A stretch of DNA of 64,000 nt from Caldifarciminota bacterium (GTDB taxonomy: Bacteria; Hydrothermota; Tepidihabitantia; Tepidihabitantales; Tepidihabitantaceae), in NCBI GenBank assembly GCA_026418295.1, contig JAOABP010000003.1, positions 124,001-188,000 of the forward strand. The letters are read 5' to 3'. Shown one piece after another: positions 55,316-62,899 of this stretch (within the stretch, counting starts at the first letter, position 1; every line of letters starts with the position of its first letter). The position numbers were made by a program, and so were the translations under genes. The notes beneath the pieces were generated by a model. That model was not told the origin of the DNA. It saw only the letters and a list, made by a program, of their open reading frames with translations, and did no database searches.

Positions 55316-55615
55316 TATAACGGGTTACATCCGAGAGCGGATGTAATAAGAAGGAGGGAGTTTGGGGGTTGCGTTAGTTCGGTTTGTAACGCAGGCGGGC
55401 TGATGTAGGCCCCATAATTTACCACCCCAGCAGTCCTCTCCAAAAATCGGGCCTGTCTAAAAGAAAGGCTCGCGCCTATCCACCTTAAGTCTCTGACTGC
55501 TTGCTGCCTGCATCAGCCCGCCCCCAAATAAACCCTGAGGGTGGAAATTTGCGGCTACCGCCGGTTGCCTCCTTAAAAAGATCCGGGGCTTGACACGATG
55601 TCAAGCCCCGGTTTT
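55316..55615 (+). ncRNA. Structured non-coding RNA gene, family not recognised
   Basis: About 300 nt between two coding genes, with promoter-like boxes at its left (TATAAT at 55310-55315; TTGGCA at 55292-55297 with TATAAC 18 bp later) and a strong terminator at its right. Helices seen by pairing: 55325-55333/55338-55346 (9 bp, AGAG loop); 55351-55357/55568-55574; 55361-55368/55521-55528; 55370-55376/55387-55393; 55394-55410/55506-55522 (17 bp, one G-U); 55429-55435/55495-55501; 55448-55454/55466-55472. The nested rod with internal loops recalls 6S RNA, but no conserved motif of 6S, tmRNA, RNase P or SRP RNA was found. No open frame crosses it. Confidence 0.65.
55583..55615. terminator. Strong bidirectional terminator
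   Basis: Perfect 13-bp stem CCGGGGCTTGACA (55583-55595) with TGTCAAGCCCCGG (55599-55611), 3-nt loop, TTTT on the plus strand (55612-55615) and a T-rich run on the minus strand beyond 55582. It can end both the RNA gene and the convergent C25 peptidase gene. Confidence 0.9.
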
Positions 55616-55627
55616 CGTCTCTGCCCG

Positions 55628-58600
55628 TTATTCGATGCGGATCACTTTTTCCGTCTGGCCGTTAACCATCAGGAAGAATATACCCCGTTCCGGCACCCTG
55701 GGCACCCAGTGCCAGTTTCCCGAAATCCCGGCATCGGGGATATCCACCTGCTCCATTAGTCTGCCACTCGAATTATAAACCCGCATTTCCAGTGATCCGG
55801 GCTGATCCTGAATATAACTGATGGTTAGATTACGGCTGAACACCTTCGGTCGCACCTGAATCCGGAGCCGGGACAAACCGTCCAGTTTGGACTCCTGCAT
55901 TCCGACCTGCGGCTCATACCAGTTGAATGCGGTATCGGATGCAGCACTCATCTGGGCCACCGTTCTGCCGCCAACAATGATGAAGGCAACGATCTGACTG
56001 TCTCCGGGGAGAATCGTAAACGGCCCGCAGGAAACCAGAGCATGCCAGTTCCCCATGTTTGTCCCGGATACAGCACGCTGGGTACCATCGAGAAAGTCCA
56101 TCTTTTCCCTTTTGGTGAAACCGTCCTGAATATAAGTCTGATGAAAGATGCTGTTGGCAAAGCCGGACACCTCTGGTGGATAAATCGGGCGGACACCAAG
56201 CGTCAGCGTTTCCGGCTGTGCCCGGACATAGGCAAGGTTACGGATGGTATCCACCCCGGGGTAATCCACCGAATCGTTCTGGTTCCAGAACGCGGTCCGG
56301 AAATCGCATGCAACACCAGTCCAGAGGTTGGCAATTGGCATCGTATCGTTATTGTGAATCCGGTATTCGAGCACCATGAAATCCTTATGCTGGGCCCGCG
56401 CGCTCACAAATGAACGCTGAGTGACAGTTATTCCCTTCGGCTGGGGATGACGGGCATCGGAAAATACCGCAACGAACTCCTGATCACCGAACTCCGGCGG
56501 CAGCACCGGCCGGATCGAATCCACGATTGCAAAGTCCTGTGCCGTCACCTGCCAGGGTGTGCCATAATAATTGTCTGCCACCCAGAAGGTATCCGGGTAT
56601 CTGATACCTAACAGCAGTGCACCATGCATCATTGCTGATGAGGACCAGGGGTGATTTTTCGGATAAATAAACCCCAGCCCTTCACCCCGCCAGCTGGTGG
56701 TACCGATACCACCGTTCGCACACACCGCAGCAACAAAATCTGCAGTATCATGGACCGCCCAGACCCCGGAGCGGGCATGGGGCATACCGACAACGACCTC
56801 CAGCTGTGAGGTAAAGGTTACCGAATCGGCAGCAACTGTCAGTTCAAGCTCAACCTGCTGCCCATGGGGGCAGTTCGGGCTTACCCGCAGCCGGAAAGGT
56901 TCGCCTGATGCGGTATCACCCGGAAGGGTCGCCGGATAGCTGCTCACCGAATCTATTAAAGTTATGAAGGGCGAATAAACATGCAGAATTGCGGTCGCAC
57001 TTCCTGCTGCCTGATTGCCCTCGTTCGCAATTGTAATATGCACATTTACTTCATCCCCCGGGTCCAATCGCCCGTTTTCGTCGTCAACCCGGTGGTAGCG
57101 ATACACAAGCAGTGGCTTGGCGCTGCCGCTCCTTACTGCCAGCGTTTTCTCCGCGGGTGCACCGTCCTGTGCAGTCACACCCAATGTCAGGCTCCAGGTA
57201 TCTCCAACCTGATTAAGCACTACCTGCGCCCGGCCATTTCTATCGGTAATGCCGCGCCCTACCAGTTGGTCACCATGAAGTATCGCCACCCTGGCACCGG
57301 TCGCCGGCTGCCCGTCAGCATACCGCACACCAACAGCGAGCACCTGAGGTTCTGCCTGAATCGTATCCGGGCAGGAAACGAGCAGACCTTTGGGTGTGGT
57401 GCGCCACAACAGCATTGTCGGATCCCCCTGCAGCGTCCACTCATAGACTGACCAGCGATAGGTCATCTGACTGAAAGCGGCGTTCCGGAAGAAATCCTTG
57501 GCTAACGCATACGCCCTTCCCTGGTTGAAGCCCCGGAGGTAATTGTTGTAAAACTCCATGCACAGATTCTCCGAAGGACCCATATTCGGCGGTGCGCCCC
57601 AGCCGTAGCGGGCGTTCAGACAGGTAGATACCGCACCGCCGGCAGTAGCATTGATAAACTGCTCGCCCAGTCCGTCCTGCTGATCAAAATTCCCGCAGTC
57701 ACATGCCATTGAGTTGACAATAACCGGCATGGTCGTATTGGTCAGTGAGCTGAGGTTGCTGGTGGAAAACGTTGAACCGAATGCACTCACCGAACCGTGT
57801 CCCGCAAAATGAAACAGATGCCGGCCGGCGTTGATGCTCGCCACACACTGGGACGGACTCATATTGTATACCGAGTCCACGGTCCAGGCTCCGATTCCCG
57901 ACAGGGCAAGGGCAATATTTCTGTTCACAATCCGGCCGTAATAATCAATATTTGACCACAGCGCCTCAAACGGCAAAAGTACTTTCCGGAGATAGGTTGT
58001 GTCCGGATGACGCTCATAGAGCGTATCCTTGCGCAGAAAATTGGCAAGGTGGCTGGCGTCATCAAGTGGCAGCCGGCCCACCACGATATCGGAAAATAAA
58101 TCCACAGAATCCGGATTGTAACTGGTATAGGAATACTCACCAAACTGCCCGTTGTTGTTAAAATCCCAGGTCCCGTCCAGGTCCGAATAGTAAAGGTCGG
58201 CAGGAACGTTGTATGGTGAATAGGGCAGATAACCGGTCCGGCAGGGTACATGCTGGACATCCCCGGCTAAAACGACATATTTGAGCCCGCGGGAAACAAA
58301 CAGCTCCTTGAGCAGATTGCGGATCTTCTCGGGATTGTCCCGACCGGGATACCGGACATAAATTGACTCTGTAGCAAATACCTCGGTAAAGTAACCCTTG
58401 CGTTGGAGATAGCTGGCAAAACTGCTTACCGCAGGCATTAAGGTGCTGGAGGTGATCACCGCCACATCCAGCTCCGGACCGTCAGATTCTGCTGTTGCCG
58501 GCGCAAACCTTTCGATATCCTCGTGATTAACAACAAGCCGGGCAACATCTTCCCGCATAAGCGTCAGCTGACCGGGGCTGAGATGTGCAACCGGAACAGA

Positions 58601-59140
58601 TCCGGCTTCATACTCAACCGTCAGCACCGCCTGCTGTGCCAGCCGCAGTCTGCCTGATACCGGGTGATATGCAAACGGACAGAAAAGAAATCCGGCAAGC
58701 CGGAACCCGGCTTTGGAGCCGGGAGGAACCGCCTGAACCATCTCTGCCGGGTAAGCCAGATCGGAACGGTAAATTTCAGCGCTGGGCGCTACAAACGGAA
58801 CCGAGTTAAACCGGGATAGCGGTCTCATCGGCTGCACCGGATAGAGCTTCAAACCTGCGCCGAGCTCCTGCCACTCCACCACCTTGATGCGAATTGACCT
58901 CAGCCGGGCATCAGGCGGAATCAGTATATTCCCTGACAGCACTGGCAATAGCGGTTCTCCGGGCTCATCCGTTGCCAGCACAACCGTTCCCTCAGGAGCA
59001 GCAGTCAGCCGGACCACCGTCCAGCTGTCCTGCTGACTCAGTATTACCGCTGCCGGGTCAATGTTCAGGCTGATGCTTAGTTCAGCCGCGCCGGCAAATG
59101 CGGCAAGCAGTATTATTGTCATGAATATATTTTTCACCAC
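55628..59140 (-). CDS. Exported C25 (gingipain-like) cysteine peptidase with sorting-type C-terminus
   Basis: An approximately 1170-residue protein: signal peptide (IFMTIILLAAFAGAAE), propeptide-like N-terminus, then a C25 domain with LKYVVLAGDVQHVPCR, the catalytic His in LFHFAGHGSVSAFGS (about 445) and the catalytic Cys in NSMACDCGNFDQQDG (about 477), the gingipain spacing. Beta-sandwich domains follow, and a final Ig-like domain (MRVYNSSGRLMEQVD, ERGIFFLMVNGQ). C25 peptidases include gingipains and the PorU sorting protease of type IX secretion. The start is one of two adjacent GTG codons (59140 or 59137); the second has better spacing from AAAGGAGG. Last gene of an operon with M19 and TPR genes. 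Confidence 0.88.
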   Translation of the reverse strand: MVKNIFMTIILLAAFAGAAELSISLNIDPAAVILSQQDSWTVVRLTAAPEGTVVLATDEPGEPLLPVLSGNILIPPDARLRSIRIKVVEWQELGAGLKLYPVQPMRPLSRFNSVPFVAPSAEIYRSDLAYPAEMVQAVPPGSKAGFRLAGFLFCPFAYHPVSGRLRLAQQAVLTVEYEAGSVPVAHLSPGQLTLMREDVARLVVNHEDIERFAPATAESDGPELDVAVITSSTLMPAVSSFASYLQRKGYFTEVFATESIYVRYPGRDNPEKIRNLLKELFVSRGLKYVVLAGDVQHVPCRTGYLPYSPYNVPADLYYSDLDGTWDFNNNGQFGEYSYTSYNPDSVDLFSDIVVGRLPLDDASHLANFLRKDTLYERHPDTTYLRKVLLPFEALWSNIDYYGRIVNRNIALALSGIGAWTVDSVYNMSPSQCVASINAGRHLFHFAGHGSVSAFGSTFSTSNLSSLTNTTMPVIVNSMACDCGNFDQQDGLGEQFINATAGGAVSTCLNARYGWGAPPNMGPSENLCMEFYNNYLRGFNQGRAYALAKDFFRNAAFSQMTYRWSVYEWTLQGDPTMLLWRTTPKGLLVSCPDTIQAEPQVLAVGVRYADGQPATGARVAILHGDQLVGRGITDRNGRAQVVLNQVGDTWSLTLGVTAQDGAPAEKTLAVRSGSAKPLLVYRYHRVDDENGRLDPGDEVNVHITIANEGNQAAGSATAILHVYSPFITLIDSVSSYPATLPGDTASGEPFRLRVSPNCPHGQQVELELTVAADSVTFTSQLEVVVGMPHARSGVWAVHDTADFVAAVCANGGIGTTSWRGEGLGFIYPKNHPWSSSAMMHGALLLGIRYPDTFWVADNYYGTPWQVTAQDFAIVDSIRPVLPPEFGDQEFVAVFSDARHPQPKGITVTQRSFVSARAQHKDFMVLEYRIHNNDTMPIANLWTGVACDFRTAFWNQNDSVDYPGVDTIRNLAYVRAQPETLTLGVRPIYPPEVSGFANSIFHQTYIQDGFTKREKMDFLDGTQRAVSGTNMGNWHALVSCGPFTILPGDSQIVAFIIVGGRTVAQMSAASDTAFNWYEPQVGMQESKLDGLSRLRIQVRPKVFSRNLTISYIQDQPGSLEMRVYNSSGRLMEQVDIPDAGISGNWHWVPRVPERGIFFLMVNGQTEKVIRIE

Positions 59141-59150
59141 GCCTCCTTTG

Positions 59151-60203
59151 TCAACTGGTAACCGCTCTGTTGTCCCACACCTCCTGCCACACCCGGAAAA
59201 AGTTCAGCCCCAAAATTTTTCTGACATCCGGTTCTGTATAGCCCAATTGCAGCAGTCTGCGGGTAATTTCTGGCAGTTTGCCCGCATTTTCCAGACCTTT
59301 AAGCCTACCGGAAAACCCGTCGAAGTCCGAACCCAGTCCGATGACCCCGGGTCCGAACTTCTGGACAACATAATCGATCGAATGGATAACATTGTTAATT
59401 GATGCCCGGCCCGGGTCCGGGCAGAGAAATGCCGGCAAAAAAACCTGACCCATCATCCCGCCCTGCTGTGCCAGCGCGCTCAGCTGATCGTTCTTCAGGT
59501 TACGGTTGTGACGGCGGAGTGCATAGACCCCGGAATGGGAAGCGATAACCGGTGCCGAACTCAGCTCCAGCGCCTGATAGAAGCTGGCTTCTGCTGCATG
59601 GGACAGGTCAATTATCATCCCCAGCCGGTTCATGATTCGGACCGCTTCTCTGCCCTGCGGGGAAAGCCCGTTATGCGGCCGGTTTTTATCCCAGCTTGCA
59701 TCTGCCAGTTCATTTGAATTGCACCAGGTGAGGGTCAGTACTCGCACCCCGGCTCGGAAGAACCGGTAAATCCGGTCCAGATTCCCTTCAAGCGCATGCC
59801 CCCCTTCAACTCCGATCACCACCGCAATCCTGCCCTGATCGACAAGCCGTTTCAGACCGCGGGGCGAGAGCGCCAACCCCAGTCGGTCCGGGTGCTGGTG
59901 ACATAATTTCCGGATTGCCACCGCGGCGTGCAGGACAAAAGATTCATACTCTCCAGCTTTGATCTTTTTCGGGTCCGGAAAGATGGCAAAAACCTGCACC
60001 TTGACACCACCGGCTTCCAGTTTCGGCAGGTCAATATGACCTCTGGTTTTGCGGATAATATCCCGCCGGCCACTGATGTGGTCTAAAATTGAATCACAGT
60101 GCAGATCAACAACCAGTGCCTGACGGTGGAGAGACCGGAAGTTAATCTTCGCCTTCCTCCTCAAGACCGGAAAACCGCCGCTGATACCGCTGCCAGGCTT
60201 CAT
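59151..60203 (-). CDS. M19-family membrane dipeptidase
   Basis: A zinc dipeptidase of the renal-dipeptidase type: ALVVDLHCDSILDH with the first metal ligands, VVIGVEGGHALEG, LTLTWCNSNELADAS, IIDLSHAAEASF, VIASHSGVYAL with further His ligands, and VIGLGSDFDGF. It splits dipeptides, often with D-residues. Start choice is difficult. The ATG at 60203 lies 62 bases inside the TPR gene and adds 19 unlikely residues. An ATT at 60146 shares one base with the TPR stop (ATTAA) and has AGGAGG nine bases upstream, giving (M)NFRSLHRQALVVD, the natural family N-terminus. No signal peptide is seen with either. Confidence 0.88.
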   Translation of the reverse strand: MKPGSGISGGFPVLRRKAKINFRSLHRQALVVDLHCDSILDHISGRRDIIRKTRGHIDLPKLEAGGVKVQVFAIFPDPKKIKAGEYESFVLHAAVAIRKLCHQHPDRLGLALSPRGLKRLVDQGRIAVVIGVEGGHALEGNLDRIYRFFRAGVRVLTLTWCNSNELADASWDKNRPHNGLSPQGREAVRIMNRLGMIIDLSHAAEASFYQALELSSAPVIASHSGVYALRRHNRNLKNDQLSALAQQGGMMGQVFLPAFLCPDPGRASINNVIHSIDYVVQKFGPGVIGLGSDFDGFSGRLKGLENAGKLPEITRRLLQLGYTEPDVRKILGLNFFRVWQEVWDNRAVTS

Positions 60204-61365
60204 CCTGAATCCGCTCCATCTCCTGCGCGGCAGCCTCCGCCTCCTCAATCTTTCCGAGCATCAGCAGGGCATCGGTGAGCACTCCATAGGCTTCCTGGTC
60301 GTAGCGGTTGAACTCAACCGCCCTTTTTGCTGCTGCTGCCGCCGACTGATATTCACCAATTTGATAATAAAGTCTGGCAAGCTCGGACCAGAGCGGTCCG
60401 GCTTCGGGGTCATCGGGAACTGACTTCTCAAGCCGGTTGAGCGCCTCTGCAGGCTGACCGGTCTCCTCGTAGGCGCGACAGAGCCGGAGTAAAATTTCCA
60501 GGTCCTCCGGATGCTCCCTGTGCAGCCGCTCGAGCAGTGGTAATGCCTCATTAAACATCCGGAACTGCTCAAAGAACTGACTCATGAGTTCAGGCTCATG
60601 AGCGAACCGTATCCGGATCTGCTGATAAACATCAAGGGCGGCATCAATTTCGCCCAGCCGCCGGTAACAGTCCAGAAGAAAGAAATAGGCTGCCGGCTGT
60701 TCCGGTTCTTCGGCAATTGCCTGCAGAAACTCCTGCACCGCCTCGGTCAGCAGTCCGTCCGCATAGAAATCTCTTCCGAGATGCTGGTGGGGATTTTCCA
60801 CGCTCGGGTCAAGCTGTTTCGCATACTGATACTCGGCAAAGGCGGAAAGGTACTCGCCGCTCAGGGCATAACTGATGCCCAGCGAGATTCGGGCACGGAT
60901 GTTGTCGGGCGAACGCTCCAGTACCCGGCGGTAAAGTTCTGCACACTTCTCCTCCTGCCCCATCTGTTCGCACAAAATGGCCAGTCCAATACCGAGGTCA
61001 ATGTCATCAGGCAGCGCCTGCAGTGCCAGGTCAAAAAGATGTTCTGCCCTTTCATAATTGGCATAGAACATTGCGCGTACCGCATCACAGCCCAGGGCAT
61101 AAGGATGCCGTGCCCCATGCCGGTGCACCGCACCACACACCTCCTCAACTGTCTCCTCATCACTCAGATTGGCAGCACACAGCACTGCCAGGTATGCGGC
61201 ACGCAGGTTGTCGGGCTGAGTCTCAAGAACCTCCAGCAGCAGTGCCAGCGCCGTCTCGTCATCATCCCGGTAAAACGCATTGAGCGCTTCCTCCCAGAGC
61301 TGACTTTCTGCCGTTACCTCCTGGCGGTTTCGTGACAGATATGGATTATTGGACGGGTTGGGCAT
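60142..61365 (-). CDS. TPR-repeat protein
   Basis: A 407-residue cytoplasmic protein made of about ten tetratricopeptide units, e.g. ALALLLEVLETQPDNLRAAY, CAELYRRVLERSPDNIRARI, AVQEFLQAIAEEPEQPAAYF and SAAAAAKRAVEFNRYDQEAY, ending in an acidic tail (SGLEEEGED). It probably serves as a protein-interaction scaffold. The ATG at 61365 follows its promoter's -10 box by six bases, so the mRNA would be leaderless; a longer in-frame start upstream lies across that promoter and is rejected. It heads an operon with the M19 and C25 peptidases. Confidence 0.85.
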   Translation of the reverse strand: MPNPSNNPYLSRNRQEVTAESQLWEEALNAFYRDDDETALALLLEVLETQPDNLRAAYLAVLCAANLSDEETVEEVCGAVHRHGARHPYALGCDAVRAMFYANYERAEHLFDLALQALPDDIDLGIGLAILCEQMGQEEKCAELYRRVLERSPDNIRARISLGISYALSGEYLSAFAEYQYAKQLDPSVENPHQHLGRDFYADGLLTEAVQEFLQAIAEEPEQPAAYFFLLDCYRRLGEIDAALDVYQQIRIRFAHEPELMSQFFEQFRMFNEALPLLERLHREHPEDLEILLRLCRAYEETGQPAEALNRLEKSVPDDPEAGPLWSELARLYYQIGEYQSAAAAAKRAVEFNRYDQEAYGVLTDALLMLGKIEEAEAAAQEMERIQDEAWQRYQRRFSGLEEEGED

Positions 61366-61371
61366 AGTAAT

Positions 61372-61399
61372 ATTATAAATTCGATTGCAGATAATGCAA
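61372..61399 (-). promoter_or_regulatory. Leaderless promoter of the TPR-M19-C25 operon
   Basis: Minus strand TTGCAT (61399-61394), 16 bp, TATAAT (61377-61372), exactly six bases before the ATG at 61365. Confidence 0.75.
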
Positions 61400-61573
61400 T
61401 AACAACCAGTAATCCCAACTGTCTCCGCCAAATCGGCCGGCTCAAGCTGTCGGCGTACCGCACCGCACCTGCTGGAAGAGTGGGAAATCCGGGATCAACC
61501 GGTGCCTGCCGACCTTCCCCTTGACGATTACTGAAAAATAAAAATCAGCCTGAGAATAACCCGATATTAAAAC

Positions 61574-62353
61574 TCATGGCTGCGCCTTTGTCGATCCGGT
61601 CCGGTCCTCTTCTGACACCCGCTCCTGACGGGCGAGCTGGACAAGCTCCGGCGCCCGGTGCGCTGACTTCTCCGCCTGGCGTCTGGTGGCTTCAAAGAAT
61701 ACTACCCAGGCAAGCACGGAAAAGACAATCAGACTGCCGGTCAAAAGCGGCCGCCGGGGCAGGACGATCACAATAAAGTCATAAAGCCCGTGGGCTGCAA
61801 CCGCCAGCAGAAAACCGACTAATCCCAAGCGATTGGCATCTCCTGCCGAGCGGGCAAACTTCGCCTCACCCAGAAAGAATCCCATCAAAACCCCGTAAAA
61901 TGCATGACTCGGTACCGCCATGAACGCCCTCATAATGCCGATGCGCAGTCCGCCCAGCATCCCCGGACTGAAGACATAAAGAATGTTTTCCAGCGTAGCG
62001 AAACCAAGGGCAACCGCGGTGGAATACATAATACCGTCATAGGGCTCGTCAAACTCCGGCCGGTGGTAGCAGTAGAAACGCACAACAAAGAACTTCCACC
62101 CCTCTTCGACGAGTCCGATAATTAAAAAGGTACCCAGGAATATCTGCATGATACCCGCACCCGGACTCAGCCAGCCGCTCAGCCGCTGCAGAAATGACGA
62201 GCTGGCAGAGGCGGGCAGGGTTACAAATGCCCCCAGGACAAAGGCAAGAAAGATGGGCCAGAGCGGTTCCTTCTTATAGCGGTCACGGAAGTAGAAGAAA
62301 AGCAGCAGGGCGATCCCGGGTACAATTGCCAGCAGCAGCAGCCAGAAGCTCAC
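61574..62353 (-). CDS. prsW: PrsW-family intramembrane protease
   Basis: A 259-residue membrane protein with about eight helices. PrsW/CPBP-like catalytic motifs are GLVEEGWKFFVVRFY (EExxK), FDEPYDGIMYSTAVALGFATLEN split over the next segment, and VPSHAFYGVLMGFF (the His motif), plus AAHGLYDFIVI. PrsW cleaves anti-sigma factors in Bacillus; here the substrate is unknown. The GTG at 62353 was chosen because it starts just before the first helix and after AGGA; the long upstream extension would overlap the neighbouring gene in another frame. Confidence 0.87.
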   Translation of the reverse strand: MSFWLLLLAIVPGIALLLFFYFRDRYKKEPLWPIFLAFVLGAFVTLPASASSSFLQRLSGWLSPGAGIMQIFLGTFLIIGLVEEGWKFFVVRFYCYHRPEFDEPYDGIMYSTAVALGFATLENILYVFSPGMLGGLRIGIMRAFMAVPSHAFYGVLMGFFLGEAKFARSAGDANRLGLVGFLLAVAAHGLYDFIVIVLPRRPLLTGSLIVFSVLAWVVFFEATRRQAEKSAHRAPELVQLARQERVSEEDRTGSTKAQP

Positions 62354-62382
62354 AGATAATTTTCCTGTGCCATCAGATAAAG

Positions 62383-62796
62383 TCAACGGGCTGCCGCCCT
62401 GGCGATAAATCCCGGAGGCTTGAGCACGCCGGTAAAAATCAGCCCGACAATTACCGCCGTCCAGCCGAGCGCGGTCAATACCTGCACCAGCCAGGCACGG
62501 TGCCGGTGCGGTGCGGGAGGAATTTCCTGCCCGCTGCCCGATCTCAGCCGGACAGCAATGTTCCAGCCGGCCCGCTGGATGAGATACAGCCCCAGAAGAT
62601 TGGTGAACCAGTAACCAGCCACCATCCCGGGGGCAAAAAGCCGGCGCTGGAACAGACTCATCCCGGCACCGAAGAGATAGGCAATCGGCAGATTGATAAA
62701 AAGGTCGTTCCACCAGGAAAGGGGCGACAGAAGATACCCGATAATCAGCATCAGCATCTGCGCGCCCAGTTTGCGCTGCGTTCCGGTGTTTCCCAT
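62383..62796 (-). CDS. Small multi-pass membrane protein
   Basis: A 137-residue protein with three predicted membrane segments (MLMLIIGYLLSPLSWW, MVAGYWFTNLLGLYLI and VLTALGWTAVIVGLIFTGVL) and a basic loop (PPAPHRHRAW). No family is recognised. The ATG at 62796 lies six bases after a -10 box, again predicting a leaderless mRNA. It is upstream of prsW on the same strand with a gap of about 30 bases, so the two are probably co-transcribed. Confidence 0.75.
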   Translation of the reverse strand: MGNTGTQRKLGAQMLMLIIGYLLSPLSWWNDLFINLPIAYLFGAGMSLFQRRLFAPGMVAGYWFTNLLGLYLIQRAGWNIAVRLRSGSGQEIPPAPHRHRAWLVQVLTALGWTAVIVGLIFTGVLKPPGFIARAAAR

Positions 62797-62802
62797 AATT
62801 TT

Positions 62803-62830
62803 ATTTTAACTTATCCTCCATCCGAGGCAA
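62803..62830 (-). promoter_or_regulatory. Leaderless promoter of the small membrane protein and prsW
   Basis: Minus strand TTGCCT (62830-62825), 16 bp, TAAAAT (62808-62803), exactly six bases before the ATG at 62796. Confidence 0.6.
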
Positions 62831-62866
62831 AAAACACCGGCCGAAAACTGAATTCAAGCTCCGCTC

Positions 62867-62894
62867 TTGACATTTTAAAAATATCAGTTATGCT
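62867..62894 (+). promoter_or_regulatory. Near-leaderless promoter of the GT4 gene
   Basis: TTGACA (62867-62872), 16 bp, TATGCT (62889-62894), five bases before the ATG at 62900. No ribosome binding site. Confidence 0.65.
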
Positions 62895-62899
62895 CATCT

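Noticed and set aside
55316-55615. Identification of the structured RNA as tmRNA, RNase P RNA or SRP RNA
   Set aside because: The tRNA-like 3' end, the P4 core and the GNAR/GGAAG SRP core were looked for and not found.
61419-61534. A 39-codon frame ending LLEEWEIRDQPVPADLPLDDY between the TPR and prsW genes
   Set aside because: The C-terminus looks protein-like, but no ATG, GTG or TTG start lies between its upstream stop and this part. It may be the relic of a lost gene.
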